From: SIG607 sp045601805
GTDB taxonomy: Bacteria; Bacillota; Clostridia; Oscillospirales; Acutalibacteraceae
Reading direction: 5' to 3'
Assembly (NCBI GenBank): GCA_045601805.1
Contig: JAZSAJ010000031.1
Span: forward strand, 1-14,926
Length of the DNA: 14,926 nucleotides
Shown: piece by piece, positions 1 through 7,401 of the stretch
How positions within the stretch are numbered: the first letter of the stretch is position 1
How the letters are laid out: every line of letters starts with the position of its first letter
The notes under the pieces: model-generated
The model's database searches: none
Told to the model about the DNA's origin: nothing
The model's input: the letters and a program-made list of their open reading frames with translations, nothing else
Position numbers and translations under genes: made by a program

Positions 1-135
1 TACTTTTTCTTGTTGCGAAAACTTGTAAGACACAAAGTATTACTGCTTTTTCACAACTGCGAAACCGTTACAAATTTATTCTTATAAAACTGCAAAGCAC
101 CTTAAAAAGATAAATTTTTAGTGGTATAAAAGGCG

Positions 136-173
136 AAAAGCTGCGGTAACGCTGACGCGTACCGCGGCTTTTT
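136..173 (+). terminator. Intrinsic terminator, probably bidirectional
   Basis: The arms CTGCGGTA (141-148) and TACCGCGG (160-167) pair with one wobble and are flanked by AAAAG on the left and CTTTTT on the right. Read on the plus strand the stem runs straight into a T-run. Read on the minus strand it is followed by CTTTTCGCCTTTT, so it could also end the leftward transcript of the small gene at 269-448. Bases 1-135 are AT-rich, and I see no gene or clear signal there. Confidence 0.65.
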
Positions 174-268
174 AACACATTAGACCGCAAAAATTTACTT
201 TTTAAGGCATTTCATCCCTAATCGCAACTCCCGTTACAGGTGGGTTTTAATTATTAAAAAAATCACAG

Positions 269-448
269 TTATATTAATTGCTTTCTTGCGCAATCCGAAC
301 AAATTTGTCCGCAACCAACTATATAATTTTCTCGCAATTCAATAGGCATTGAAACAGGCACAAATGTTGGTTTTCCACATATAATGCAAATCTCACATTC
401 ATCTGTTTTCAATATTTCTGTTGTTTTTTCTTTTGGTTTTAATTCCAT
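269..448 (-). CDS. Small zinc-ribbon protein, function unknown
   Basis: This encodes 59 residues starting MELKPKEK. Two cysteine pairs (CEICIICGKP near the middle and CGQICSDC near the end) fit a single zinc ribbon or knuckle, and there is no signal peptide, so a cytoplasmic metal-binding protein is expected. The start at 448 is chosen because AAAGGAAAGTGAAA lies just upstream. A longer reading from 508 would overlap the end of the pilin-like gene and has a lysine-rich extension without a better ribosome site. The gene begins 25 bases after the stop of that gene and is probably co-transcribed with it. Small CxxC...CxxC proteins of this type are widespread in Firmicutes and have no agreed role; no function is claimed. 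Confidence 0.6.
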   Translation of the reverse strand: MELKPKEKTTEILKTDECEICIICGKPTFVPVSMPIELRENYIVGCGQICSDCARKQLI

Positions 449-473
449 TTTCACTTTCCTTTTTTTGTTTTCT

Positions 474-1916
474 TTAATCCTTTTCACCTGCGCACTGTTT
501 CTTTCCAATAATTACAAGAATTACACAAGCACAACCGCTTATAATCATTAACGCAAACCAAACTTCAATACCGCTGTTGTCGCCTGCTTCCGGTGTGTCG
601 GCACCGTATATATTCGTAAATTCTGCCACAGGGTTTTGGGTGCTTTCACCGTTCATAACCACATTTGCGGTCAGTTTTCCGTCGTTACCCAAAATAACAG
701 TAACCGAAACATCGTAAACCTTGGTATCGTAAGTTATACCTTGTGTGCCTTTGTTGGTTTCCGAAAGTTTGTATGTATATGTGTTTCCAATATCCAAAGA
801 GGTAAACGAAAGCGCAAATGTTGCCTTGCCGTTTTCGTTAGATATTGCTTTCATTTCCGCGCCGTTTTCGTTGTTTTTAAGAACAAACTGGAATCCTTCG
901 GGGCCTATATTTGCTTTGCCCATGTTCTTAACCGTCTTGTTAACATCAATGTTAACCGTAATTTCTTCGGGCGTGGGAACTGTGGGAATATGTTTGTTGT
1001 TAAAGGTTACAAATATATTATATATTCCGTCCTTTTGGCTCACCTTAGCGTTATTGGCAGCATTAACTGTGTTTATTTCCAGTTTGCCGTCCATATCTAT
1101 ATCAGTCACATTAATAGTAAATGTGTTTACCGTCTTGTCGTAATCAATATCTTCAAGTTTTCCTTTAACTTCGCTTAAACGGAAATCGTATACACCCACC
1201 TTGTTAAAGGTAAGTGCCCCTATTTCACCTGTAAAATCAAAACTGTTAAAATCACTGTTTTCGGCGCTGTATGTTACAGTTTTTGTGCCAAGCGTTTTAA
1301 AACTGCCGTTTTCCTGCTTTTGCTCTAATGTAAAGGTAAACGAATCGCCCTTTTGCCAATCTCTGCCAGTAAGAATTTTTTCGCCTTTTAAAAATACATT
1401 TGTCGGCTTAACACTTGCAGGGGTATATGTATTTACATACCCAAATTTTAAACTGCCGTCTTCTGCCACAACACCATCCATTACGGCGTTACCGCCTTTA
1501 ACCGCAAAACCGCTTCCCTCTTTTTGTATTTCAGTAACGGTTACTTTTGTTCCCGAGTCTATTCCGTCAACAACAAAAGCCTTTCCCGGTTTTATTGAAA
1601 CTAAAACCGACCCGTTTTCGTCAGTTACAACCTTGCCGGCTGTTGTACTTATTTCGCTTTTTGCATAAAACGCGCCAAAATCAATTTTAAAATCAAAAGA
1701 AATCTCTTCGGGTATTACATATTCATCGCCAAACGGATGCTCAACACTTTTGCTTATCAAAAGATTACTTATAATGGTATCAAACGGAACAAAAGTGTTT
1801 ATTAAACTGTCTGTTTTTGTTGCAATAAAACCGAATGTAGTGTTCACAGTAGAAACGCAAAAAACAACTACCAGTAAACACAATACAATTCGTCTAATAA
1901 TTTTATTTTTAATCAA
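474..1916 (-). CDS. Pilin-like surface protein with three isopeptide-type domains
   Basis: This is a 480-residue exported protein. It starts with TTG, supported by AGGAGG eight bases upstream (1925-1930). Residues 1-30 are a basic-hydrophobic export signal, and the following FIATKTDSLINTF resembles the SipW-type signal region of the TasA-like proteins to its right. Three Ig-like domains follow: about 50-166 (DUF5979-like; candidate Lys56, Glu129, Asn162), about 171-310 (Spy0128/FctA-type 'isopeptide linkage' domain; Lys180, Glu249, Asn306/307) and about 318-438 (Lys327, Glu386, Asn435). The Lys/Glu/Asn sets would form intramolecular isopeptide bonds that stiffen the fibre. The C-terminus has TPEAGDNSG (441-449), a membrane helix (about 451-471) and a basic tail, the layout of a sortase sorting signal. 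However, the usual LPxTG/NPxTG core has become PEAG. No sortase is encoded in the window. Family assignment is firm; the anchoring route is uncertain. Confidence 0.88.
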   Translation of the reverse strand: MIKNKIIRRIVLCLLVVVFCVSTVNTTFGFIATKTDSLINTFVPFDTIISNLLISKSVEHPFGDEYVIPEEISFDFKIDFGAFYAKSEISTTAGKVVTDENGSVLVSIKPGKAFVVDGIDSGTKVTVTEIQKEGSGFAVKGGNAVMDGVVAEDGSLKFGYVNTYTPASVKPTNVFLKGEKILTGRDWQKGDSFTFTLEQKQENGSFKTLGTKTVTYSAENSDFNSFDFTGEIGALTFNKVGVYDFRLSEVKGKLEDIDYDKTVNTFTINVTDIDMDGKLEINTVNAANNAKVSQKDGIYNIFVTFNNKHIPTVPTPEEITVNIDVNKTVKNMGKANIGPEGFQFVLKNNENGAEMKAISNENGKATFALSFTSLDIGNTYTYKLSETNKGTQGITYDTKVYDVSVTVILGNDGKLTANVVMNGESTQNPVAEFTNIYGADTPEAGDNSGIEVWFALMIISGCACVILVIIGKKQCAGEKD

Positions 1917-1983
1917 AGTATTTGCCTCCTAACAAAAAGGGTAAAACGCTTACAAGAAAGAAGATAGAAAAGAGAATTTTGCC

Positions 1984-2057
1984 CGTATGAACGGTAGCCA
2001 AAGCCGTTCATACGAACATTGTTTTTGTTGCCTTCCCACCCCTTTAGGAATGGGAAG
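1984..2057. other. Tandem intergenic hairpins upstream of the pilin-like gene
   Basis: In the 218-base gap 1917-2134 two hairpins stand side by side. One is a perfect 11-bp stem, CGTATGAACGG (1984-1994) with CCGTTCATACG (2004-2014) and a 9-base loop. The second is CTTCCCA (2032-2038) with TGGGAAG (2051-2057). A third small stem, CTGCAA/TTGCAG, lies at about 2094-2109. None is followed by a convincing T-run on the minus strand, so they are not clear terminators for the gene at 2135-2365; they could be mRNA leader structures of the pilin-like gene or remnants of an intergenic repeat. Confidence 0.5.
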
Positions 2058-2134
2058 ACGAGGGGTAAAAATCTTAAAACAAGTAAACACCCTCTGCAAC
2101 TAATTGCAGATAATATCCCCTGTTTGTAAGCAAA

Positions 2135-2365
2135 TTAATATTTAATAAACGGAATTATAGACAGCCATAATCTTCGTCTTTCGCGAATCCAGTGTCTTCT
2201 TTCTGCACCTCTCGTTCGGCGTATTTCATTATTAAGATATTTCAGTTCGCTGGAAAAACTGTTAATAAACGAACACAATCCATATATACCCAATGCCAGA
2301 ATAAAAACGGCTGAAATACCAATAAGCAAATAAAGTTCTAAATTAGGGTTATTTAGTTTCGGCAT
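2135..2365 (-). CDS. Small basic membrane protein of conjugative-element type
   Basis: This encodes 76 residues starting MPKLNNPN. There is one hydrophobic segment (about residues 11-31), then a strongly basic cytoplasmic tail with the run RRTRGAERRHWIRERRRLWL and an ending IIPFIKY. From memory this RRHW/RERRRLWLS pattern is shared with small proteins of Firmicutes integrative conjugative elements; this is recognition, not a search. The start at 2365 is preferred because it overlaps the end of the upstream gene by 17 bases and has GGAAGAAG just before it, which suggests translational coupling. A longer reading back to 2452 is possible but has no better signal. No conjugation machinery lies nearby, so this is likely a remnant or a domesticated cargo pair. 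Confidence 0.65.
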   Translation of the reverse strand: MPKLNNPNLELYLLIGISAVFILALGIYGLCSFINSFSSELKYLNNEIRRTRGAERRHWIRERRRLWLSIIPFIKY

Positions 2366-2492
2366 TTTCTTCTTCCATTCTATTTGCGAATTGGTCTTCT
2401 TTACATTCATCGGTGTGAGATACACTAAAAATAGCACAAACCACAAACCCAATTATTACACCTATAAAAAGGCCTATAATAAACTTTACCAT
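2349..2492 (-). CDS. DUF3789-like small membrane protein
   Basis: This 47-residue gene starts ATG at 2492 with GAGGG about nine bases upstream. The first ~24 residues (MVKFIIGLFIGVIIGFVV...) form one glycine-spaced transmembrane helix. The rest is acidic and ends in EEENAETK. Size and glycine-patterned helix match DUF3789-type proteins, which are found mainly in conjugative transposons of Firmicutes; their role is unknown. Its stop overlaps the start of the basic membrane protein at 2365, so the two form a coupled pair. It is too short for most gene callers, and a reading of the longer neighbouring frame would hide it. Confidence 0.6.
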   Translation of the reverse strand: MVKFIIGLFIGVIIGFVVCAIFSVSHTDECKEDQFANRMEEENAETK

Positions 2493-2577
2493 TTATTTCA
2501 TCCCTCTTTTAATGGATATTTGCTGTTGCTGTAATCTTTCCCCACAGCAGTCAAAAGACACAAACGCTTATGCCAGA

Positions 2578-2695
2578 TAATAGATAAGAGAGAAAAGATA
2601 AAAGAATAGGAGTTTTTCTGTGCGAAGCAGTTGTATTATTAACAACGGCACTCGTTATCTATTCTCTTTTAACTCTTCACTGCCGCCAACGGCGG
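2578..2695. repeat. Purine-rich palindromic intergenic repeat
   Basis: The 266-base gap 2493-2758 has no gene but much structure. A purine run (AGAGAGAAAAGATAAAAGAA, about 2585-2606) is answered by the pyrimidine run CTATTCTCTTTTAACTCTTC (about 2659-2678), giving long imperfect arms. Between them GTTGT and ACAAC form a smaller stem. CCGCC-AAC-GGCGG (2683-2695) closes the right side and runs into TTTTG on the plus strand. It looks like a dispersed intergenic palindrome of gut Clostridia, but only one full copy is visible here, so repeat status is inferred from structure. Confidence 0.45.
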
Positions 2696-2716
2696 TTTTG
2701 TGCCCTTTGATTGCCG

Positions 2717-2738
2717 CCCAACTCCCGAAGGAGTTGGG
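2717..2738 (-). terminator. Hairpin after the large TasA/beta-helix gene
   Basis: CCCAACTCC (2717-2725) and GGAGTTGGG (2730-2738) form a perfect 9-bp stem closed by a CGAA tetraloop, 20 bases past the stop of the gene at 2759-5074. On the minus strand it is followed by CGGCAATC rather than a T-run. It is therefore either a weak terminator or a 3'-end stabilising hairpin; its place at the end of the tetR-sipW-tasA run suggests that it marks the end of that transcript. Confidence 0.4.
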
Positions 2739-2758
2739 TAGCCAAAAAGGATTAAAAT

Positions 2759-5074
2759 TTAGTAAACATCCACACCGTCAATAACAATGTTCAGATACTC
2801 ATTAGTCATAGAATTCTTGTTACCAACGATATTCTTGTAACCAACAGACTTATCGTTCTCAGCAAAGCCGTTAACAGTAGTATTGTTGATATAGATGTTG
2901 TATTTAGGACCAACACCGTCTACACCGGTTTCAAAAGCAGACTTAGTAAAACCAGTACCGTTTGTGCGATCGTTAAAGGTACAGCCATCTACATAAACAT
3001 CACAAGTCTGATTGTAAACAAGGATAGATTTACCATCGGTGTTAAAGGTGCAACCATTGAATTTAACTGTTTTAGCACCCCATGTCCAGATATTGTAAAC
3101 ATCACCCGAAACGTTGAAAGTGCAGTTATTAAATACGCTCTCGCCATACAAGGTGTATGCGCCGTTGATAGTACAGTTATTATAGGTGGCGCTGCAACGT
3201 GCATATCCAGTGTATGTTCTGCTATCGGTTGTGATAGTTATATTTTCAAAGGTAACAGTTGAACCATCAAGACTATAATCACATCCTTCATAAGAACCAT
3301 CATCCTGGGTTGCGATTTTTGTGTCTTTTGTACCGATAAACTTTAAGGTCTTTTTTTGTGCAGAATCGGGAATAATATAATTTCCTTCGCTAAGAACAAT
3401 GGTTGTATTTCCGTTTTTAATAGCTTGGTCAAGGGCCTCGTTAGAGTCTGCTATAACAAAATTTCTTGGTGCTCCTTCAACAACTGAAGTACCGCCGCTA
3501 ACAGTTACCTTGTTGGCATAAGCAGCTCTATCTTCATCTACCCAAACAGCATTTATAGGATCAGCTTTGCAGTTATATATATCTACATTTTCAAGTGTAA
3601 TATCTGCACCTTTTGTAGAAGTAACAAGAATAGATGCCTTTTTAGTAGTGTTAAACTTAGCGTTCTTTACAGAGAGGTTAACACAAGCAGGGGAATCTAT
3701 ATACTCATCAGCAATTTTAATTCCGCGTTCTGCGTTGACTGTAAGGTTATTAATTTCTACATCAATATCGTTAGCTCTAATCCAAAGTCCGTAAACACCG
3801 GAATCATCGGTGATTGTAACATTATTTAAAGTTGAATTTTTTGCAAGAGCTATAGCTTTATCGGAAGTAACATTATTTAAGCTAACTTCACAAGCAAAGT
3901 TAATATTATGTCTGTTCCAAGGACCATCATTATGACCGCTGTTTGTAACCTTAACATTGTTAAGAATTAAAGCTGCGCCGTTAGTAACAATGTTGTTCCA
4001 GTCGCTATCTTTTTGGTTAAAGGTTAATGTATGGCCGTTACCGTTAATAATGATAAGCTCGGTATTAGCCCCACCCATAGCTTCATTATTCCAAGGTCTT
4101 ACATCATAAGTAACATCATTTTCAAGATCAACAACAATTACACTATCTTCTTTGGTTAAAGCGGTTTTCAGATCATTGTTATTGGAAACAACATTATAAT
4201 TAGCATTGTTGCTTTGGTCTGCTTTTAGCGCAGTAAAGGCAGCTTTAGCGTTTCCGTAGAAGTTATCTGCTTGAATTGCGGCGGCATCTATATTGATTTG
4301 GAGTCCGTCAAACATATCCATCTGCGCATCATTGAATGCGTTAGGTATGTTTAGACCATTGAAAAGAGTTGTTTTTTCGCCGGCTTGAAGTAAGATGTAA
4401 TATGTATAACGAAGTTCGTAATCGTTCATGCCTGTTGTGTAATAACCATCATAATCACCAGGGTCATCAACCCAATACTGACCGGCCTTTTCTTTGCCTG
4501 CAATAAACCAGTTAGTCGCTCCAATAACTGTAGAACCCTTTATTGTTTTGGCAAAATCAACTTTTAATGTGTGGTCGGGCAAACCATAGGTGCCATCAAT
4601 AACACCGCGAGCGTCATCTAAACCGGAAGCGCCTGGGCGGGGATTATAATTTATTCCAAACCCATCAAATACATAATCATATATTTTCTGAATTTCTGGT
4701 TTAGAATAGCCCTTAGATTCATAAAATCCATCAATAGCAGTATTGATTTTGTCTGCATTGTTTATAGTTACTGTTACTGCTACATAAGCAGGAACCTTGC
4801 CATCATTAGAAACAGTTACTTCTTTCTTAAGATAATCGCCAGGCATTACCCCGTCGTATTTTGCTCCATTTTCAAGCTTTGTGTGTTGGCCGCCTTCGCC
4901 GATAATAGCAGTATCTTCCTGAAGATTAACCGAAATTTTACCGCGAGTAAATATATTGCTTACAGGTTGTTCTGTTAAATCAACAGTGAGATATGCAAGC
5001 GTACCGCCGATTGCAAGTGTTAAAATTAAAAAACAGCAAACACACATAGTAAGTGTTTTTTTAATATTTTTCAT
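2759..5074 (-). CDS. TasA-like protein fused to a long right-handed beta-helix
   Basis: This is a 771-residue exported protein starting ATG with AAAGGAAA upstream. Residues 1-32 are a SipW-type signal region (hydrophobic stretch, then GGTLAYLT), followed by SNIFTRGKISVNL, the TasA/camelysin N-terminal motif. Residues ~33-285 are a TasA-like domain including MPGDYLKKEVTVSNDG, INYNPRPG and FNGLNIP. From ~300 to the end the chain changes to short parallel-strand repeats in two blocks, ~300-525 and ~535-771. These have asparagine-rich turns such as LNNVKVTN and NNLTVN, and in the second block NNCTI, NNCTF, NGCTF and DGCTF, the ladder pattern of pectate-lyase-like right-handed beta-helices. No catalytic set is evident, so binding or structure is more likely than lyase activity. 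It is 41 bases downstream of its paralogue and last in the sipW run. Fibre or matrix role is inferred. Confidence 0.85.
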   Translation of the reverse strand: MKNIKKTLTMCVCCFLILTLAIGGTLAYLTVDLTEQPVSNIFTRGKISVNLQEDTAIIGEGGQHTKLENGAKYDGVMPGDYLKKEVTVSNDGKVPAYVAVTVTINNADKINTAIDGFYESKGYSKPEIQKIYDYVFDGFGINYNPRPGASGLDDARGVIDGTYGLPDHTLKVDFAKTIKGSTVIGATNWFIAGKEKAGQYWVDDPGDYDGYYTTGMNDYELRYTYYILLQAGEKTTLFNGLNIPNAFNDAQMDMFDGLQINIDAAAIQADNFYGNAKAAFTALKADQSNNANYNVVSNNNDLKTALTKEDSVIVVDLENDVTYDVRPWNNEAMGGANTELIIINGNGHTLTFNQKDSDWNNIVTNGAALILNNVKVTNSGHNDGPWNRHNINFACEVSLNNVTSDKAIALAKNSTLNNVTITDDSGVYGLWIRANDIDVEINNLTVNAERGIKIADEYIDSPACVNLSVKNAKFNTTKKASILVTSTKGADITLENVDIYNCKADPINAVWVDEDRAAYANKVTVSGGTSVVEGAPRNFVIADSNEALDQAIKNGNTTIVLSEGNYIIPDSAQKKTLKFIGTKDTKIATQDDGSYEGCDYSLDGSTVTFENITITTDSRTYTGYARCSATYNNCTINGAYTLYGESVFNNCTFNVSGDVYNIWTWGAKTVKFNGCTFNTDGKSILVYNQTCDVYVDGCTFNDRTNGTGFTKSAFETGVDGVGPKYNIYINNTTVNGFAENDKSVGYKNIVGNKNSMTNEYLNIVIDGVDVY

Positions 5075-5115
5075 TTTTAGATTTCCTTTCTCAAAAGGTT
5101 AAGGGAAAATTAAAT

Positions 5116-6663
5116 TTATTTTACTGTTACCTTTGCAGTGTTTGTAACCAACTCTGCAATGTTAGCGTCGGTCAAAGCAACGCCGTTCAAGGTGCAGTTT
5201 TCGAAGGTCACGTCAGCTCTCGGGTCAAGAGTATAGCCAGCCTCAAAATCGCAGTTTACAAAGGTGGTAGGAGCGTAAGGACGCATATATGCATAGCCGT
5301 TGCCTTTGCCGAAGTAGCAATCTGTAAAGGTTGCAGTGCCTAAAGTTGCTGCATAGGAAGTCCAGCCATAGAACTTACTGTTGTTAGCAATTAAGTTTTG
5401 ATTTTTGCCTTGGTCACAGCTAATTGTATAAGTAGTTCCCTTTATGATTACATTATCAAGAACAACAGGTTCACTGTGGGTGCTGTTGTGGTTGATGAAG
5501 ATGCCGCGGAAGGAACCGGTAACAGTGATGTTCTTAATAAGACCGCCGGTGGTGTTAATTCCGGAGTCCCAAGTACCGCCTGCGCCTTTAATGTCAAGGG
5601 TGTTACCGTTTCCGTCAATTGTTTGGCCGTTCTTAACATTGATACCGGTAGTACCGTAAGCGTTGCTCATATTAGCAGGTTCAATCTTAACATTGTCAAC
5701 CAATTCAACATTTTCCCCGTTTTGGAGTGCCTCAACAAGCTCATCTGCGGTTGAAACAGGTTTTTTGAATGTACCTGCTACACCGCCCGATATTTCGGTT
5801 TTAAGAGCGGTAAATGCAGCTTTTGCGTCATTGAAGTTATCGGCCTGAATAGCAGCAGCTTCAACATTAATTTTAAGACCCTCAAACATAGCTAACTGTT
5901 CTTTGTTGAATTCTTCAGGAACATTTAAACCTTTAAAGAGGGTTGAAGATTCGCCTTTTTCAAGGAACAAATAATAAGTATATTTAATTTCATAATCGTT
6001 CATATCAGCGGTATAGTAACCCTTAGAAGCAGGATAGAAACCGCCGTAGTTGCCGTTATTTTCCTGTTCGGTCTTAAACCAGTTTGATGTATCAATCATA
6101 TATGTATCATTGCTTACATCAGTGGTTTTTGCAAAGTCAACCTTAAGTGCATGTTCAGGAAGACCAAAAGAACCGTCAATAACACCGCGTGCATTCTTTT
6201 TACCGGTTGCACTTACGCCGCCGTCAGCAGGGCGGGGATTATAGTTAATACCCCATCCTACAAAAACATTGTCATAAATAGCTTGAATTTGGTCAGGGGT
6301 ATAGCCCTTTGGTTCATAAACAGCGTCAATAGCGTTGTTAATTTTTAAAGCGTTATTAAGGGTTACAGTTACTGCTACATAAGCGGCATTATTTCCGTCG
6401 TTAGTAACTGTTACTTCTTTTTTAAGGTAATCGCCGGGCATTGCGCCTGTGTAAACAGCGCCGTCATCAGTTTCTTTAACTTCTGCACCATCGCCAATAA
6501 CATCAACCTTTTCTTCAAGAGCAATGCTGATGTTACCAACAGTAAAGGTGTTGAGCTTTTTGTCAGTATCTGTAAGGTAGGCAACCGTTCCAAGAATAGA
6601 AATAGCCGCAACCAAAACAAGACTTAAGCCCATGGTTAAATACTTCTTAATATTGTTTTTCAT
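5116..6663 (-). CDS. TasA-like protein fused to a shorter beta-helix (paralogue)
   Basis: This is a 515-residue exported protein starting ATG after AGAAAGGAAATGTAAA, nearly the same leader as its downstream paralogue. The SipW-type signal covers residues ~1-32 (GTVAYLTDTDKKLNTFTVGN). Residues ~33-290 are a TasA-like domain closely matching the paralogue (MPGDYLKKEVTVTNDG, INYNPRP, ARGVIDG, LPEHALKVDFAKT, AIQADNF). Residues ~300-500 form a single, shorter beta-helix (TIDGNGNTLDIKG, LDNVIIKG, TFTDCYF, TFVNCDF, TFENCTL), unrelated in order to the partner's helix. The end, VALTDANIAELV..., looks like a C-terminal cap. No membrane anchor or LPxTG motif is present, so it is released or assembled into a fibre after cleavage by the neighbouring SipW-like peptidase (inferred). 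Confidence 0.86.
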   Translation of the reverse strand: MKNNIKKYLTMGLSLVLVAAISILGTVAYLTDTDKKLNTFTVGNISIALEEKVDVIGDGAEVKETDDGAVYTGAMPGDYLKKEVTVTNDGNNAAYVAVTVTLNNALKINNAIDAVYEPKGYTPDQIQAIYDNVFVGWGINYNPRPADGGVSATGKKNARGVIDGSFGLPEHALKVDFAKTTDVSNDTYMIDTSNWFKTEQENNGNYGGFYPASKGYYTADMNDYEIKYTYYLFLEKGESSTLFKGLNVPEEFNKEQLAMFEGLKINVEAAAIQADNFNDAKAAFTALKTEISGGVAGTFKKPVSTADELVEALQNGENVELVDNVKIEPANMSNAYGTTGINVKNGQTIDGNGNTLDIKGAGGTWDSGINTTGGLIKNITVTGSFRGIFINHNSTHSEPVVLDNVIIKGTTYTISCDQGKNQNLIANNSKFYGWTSYAATLGTATFTDCYFGKGNGYAYMRPYAPTTFVNCDFEAGYTLDPRADVTFENCTLNGVALTDANIAELVTNTAKVTVK

Positions 6664-6714
6664 TTTACATTTCCTTTCTAAAATAATAAATTTTCACATA
6701 CAAAATAGTTTGTA

Positions 6715-7323
6715 TTAGTTACCTTTTGCAATCCCCCATGCGTCAGCAACACTGTTGATATTCGCTTTTTGAACAGCATAGGCGGTTATAGTAAGCTTCG
6801 GTAGAGTGGAGTCAGTAAGGGCGTCAATTTTTTCTTTGGTTATTTCTTCGCCTTTTACGGTCACTTTATTGTTTTTAATGACATTAAACTCTTGTTTATC
6901 ATTTGAAAAACTTACTTCACGATAATAAACATCGTTTTCGCCGTCAACAATTGTCCAACCGTCAGCTATTTCATAAGTCATAAATTCATTGAAATTGTCT
7001 GACTTAGTTACTTTTACAAAAAGCCAGTTTGATTCACTACCTTTTTCTACTGTAACTAACGGGTCCTTGGTAATTTCGTTACCCGGAATCATTACATATT
7101 TATTGGTATTGGGGTCGTTGTCGTTATCGCCCGTATCGGTTTCTGTTAGAGTAATATTAATATTGCCATAGGTAAAAGTGTTAACAACCGGTTTGGTTTC
7201 TACAACAAGCCAAGCTAAAGTACCGCCAATAACAGTGCAAAATACAAGAACAAGTGAAGCAAGCATAATCAACAGTTTTTTACCGCCAATTATTCTGTGA
7301 TTTTCACAATGTTTTTCTCTCAT
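6715..7323 (-). CDS. TasA/CalY-like secreted protein
   Basis: This is a 202-residue protein, close to the usual length of camelysin/TasA-type proteins. It starts ATG with a strong AAAGGAGG upstream. A basic N-region (to ~17) leads into a hydrophobic stretch and GGTLAWLV (33-40), then VVNTFTYGNINITLTE, the family signature just past the SipW cleavage region. An acidic loop DTGDNDNDPNTN (about 63-74) could bind calcium. The rest is a compact beta-rich domain (WLFVKVTKSDNF, KLTITAYAVQ) with no extra module, unlike the two larger paralogues. It is the first substrate gene after sipW, the position of tasA/calY in Bacillus operons. It probably supplies the basic fibre subunit; a protease activity as reported for camelysin cannot be judged from sequence. 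Confidence 0.85.
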   Translation of the reverse strand: MREKHCENHRIIGGKKLLIMLASLVLVFCTVIGGTLAWLVVETKPVVNTFTYGNINITLTETDTGDNDNDPNTNKYVMIPGNEITKDPLVTVEKGSESNWLFVKVTKSDNFNEFMTYEIADGWTIVDGENDVYYREVSFSNDKQEFNVIKNNKVTVKGEEITKEKIDALTDSTLPKLTITAYAVQKANINSVADAWGIAKGN

Positions 7324-7401
7324 TTTCGTGCTCCTCCTTTCTTGCCGTTTTTATATCAACAGACAGAAAAACATAAATTTTACCGTCTGATTGAAAACGA
7401 A

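Noticed and set aside
449..508. Longer start for the small zinc-ribbon gene at 508
   Set aside because: It would overlap the pilin-like gene and lacks a ribosome site, while 448 has AAAGGAAAG at good spacing.
636..1668. Plus-strand open frames of 132-180 residues opposite the pilin-like gene
   Set aside because: They are antisense shadows of a strong minus-strand gene with recognised domains; they lack ribosome sites and resemble no family.
2759..5074. Active pectate lyase
   Set aside because: The beta-helix pattern is present but no lyase catalytic set could be picked out, and the N-terminus is a TasA-like domain.
7360..7389. CAGAC/GTCTG hairpin between sipW and the first TasA-like gene as a terminator
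   Set aside because: It has a 5-bp stem, a 20-base AT-rich loop and no T-run; it cannot be a convincing terminator and the genes are probably co-transcribed.
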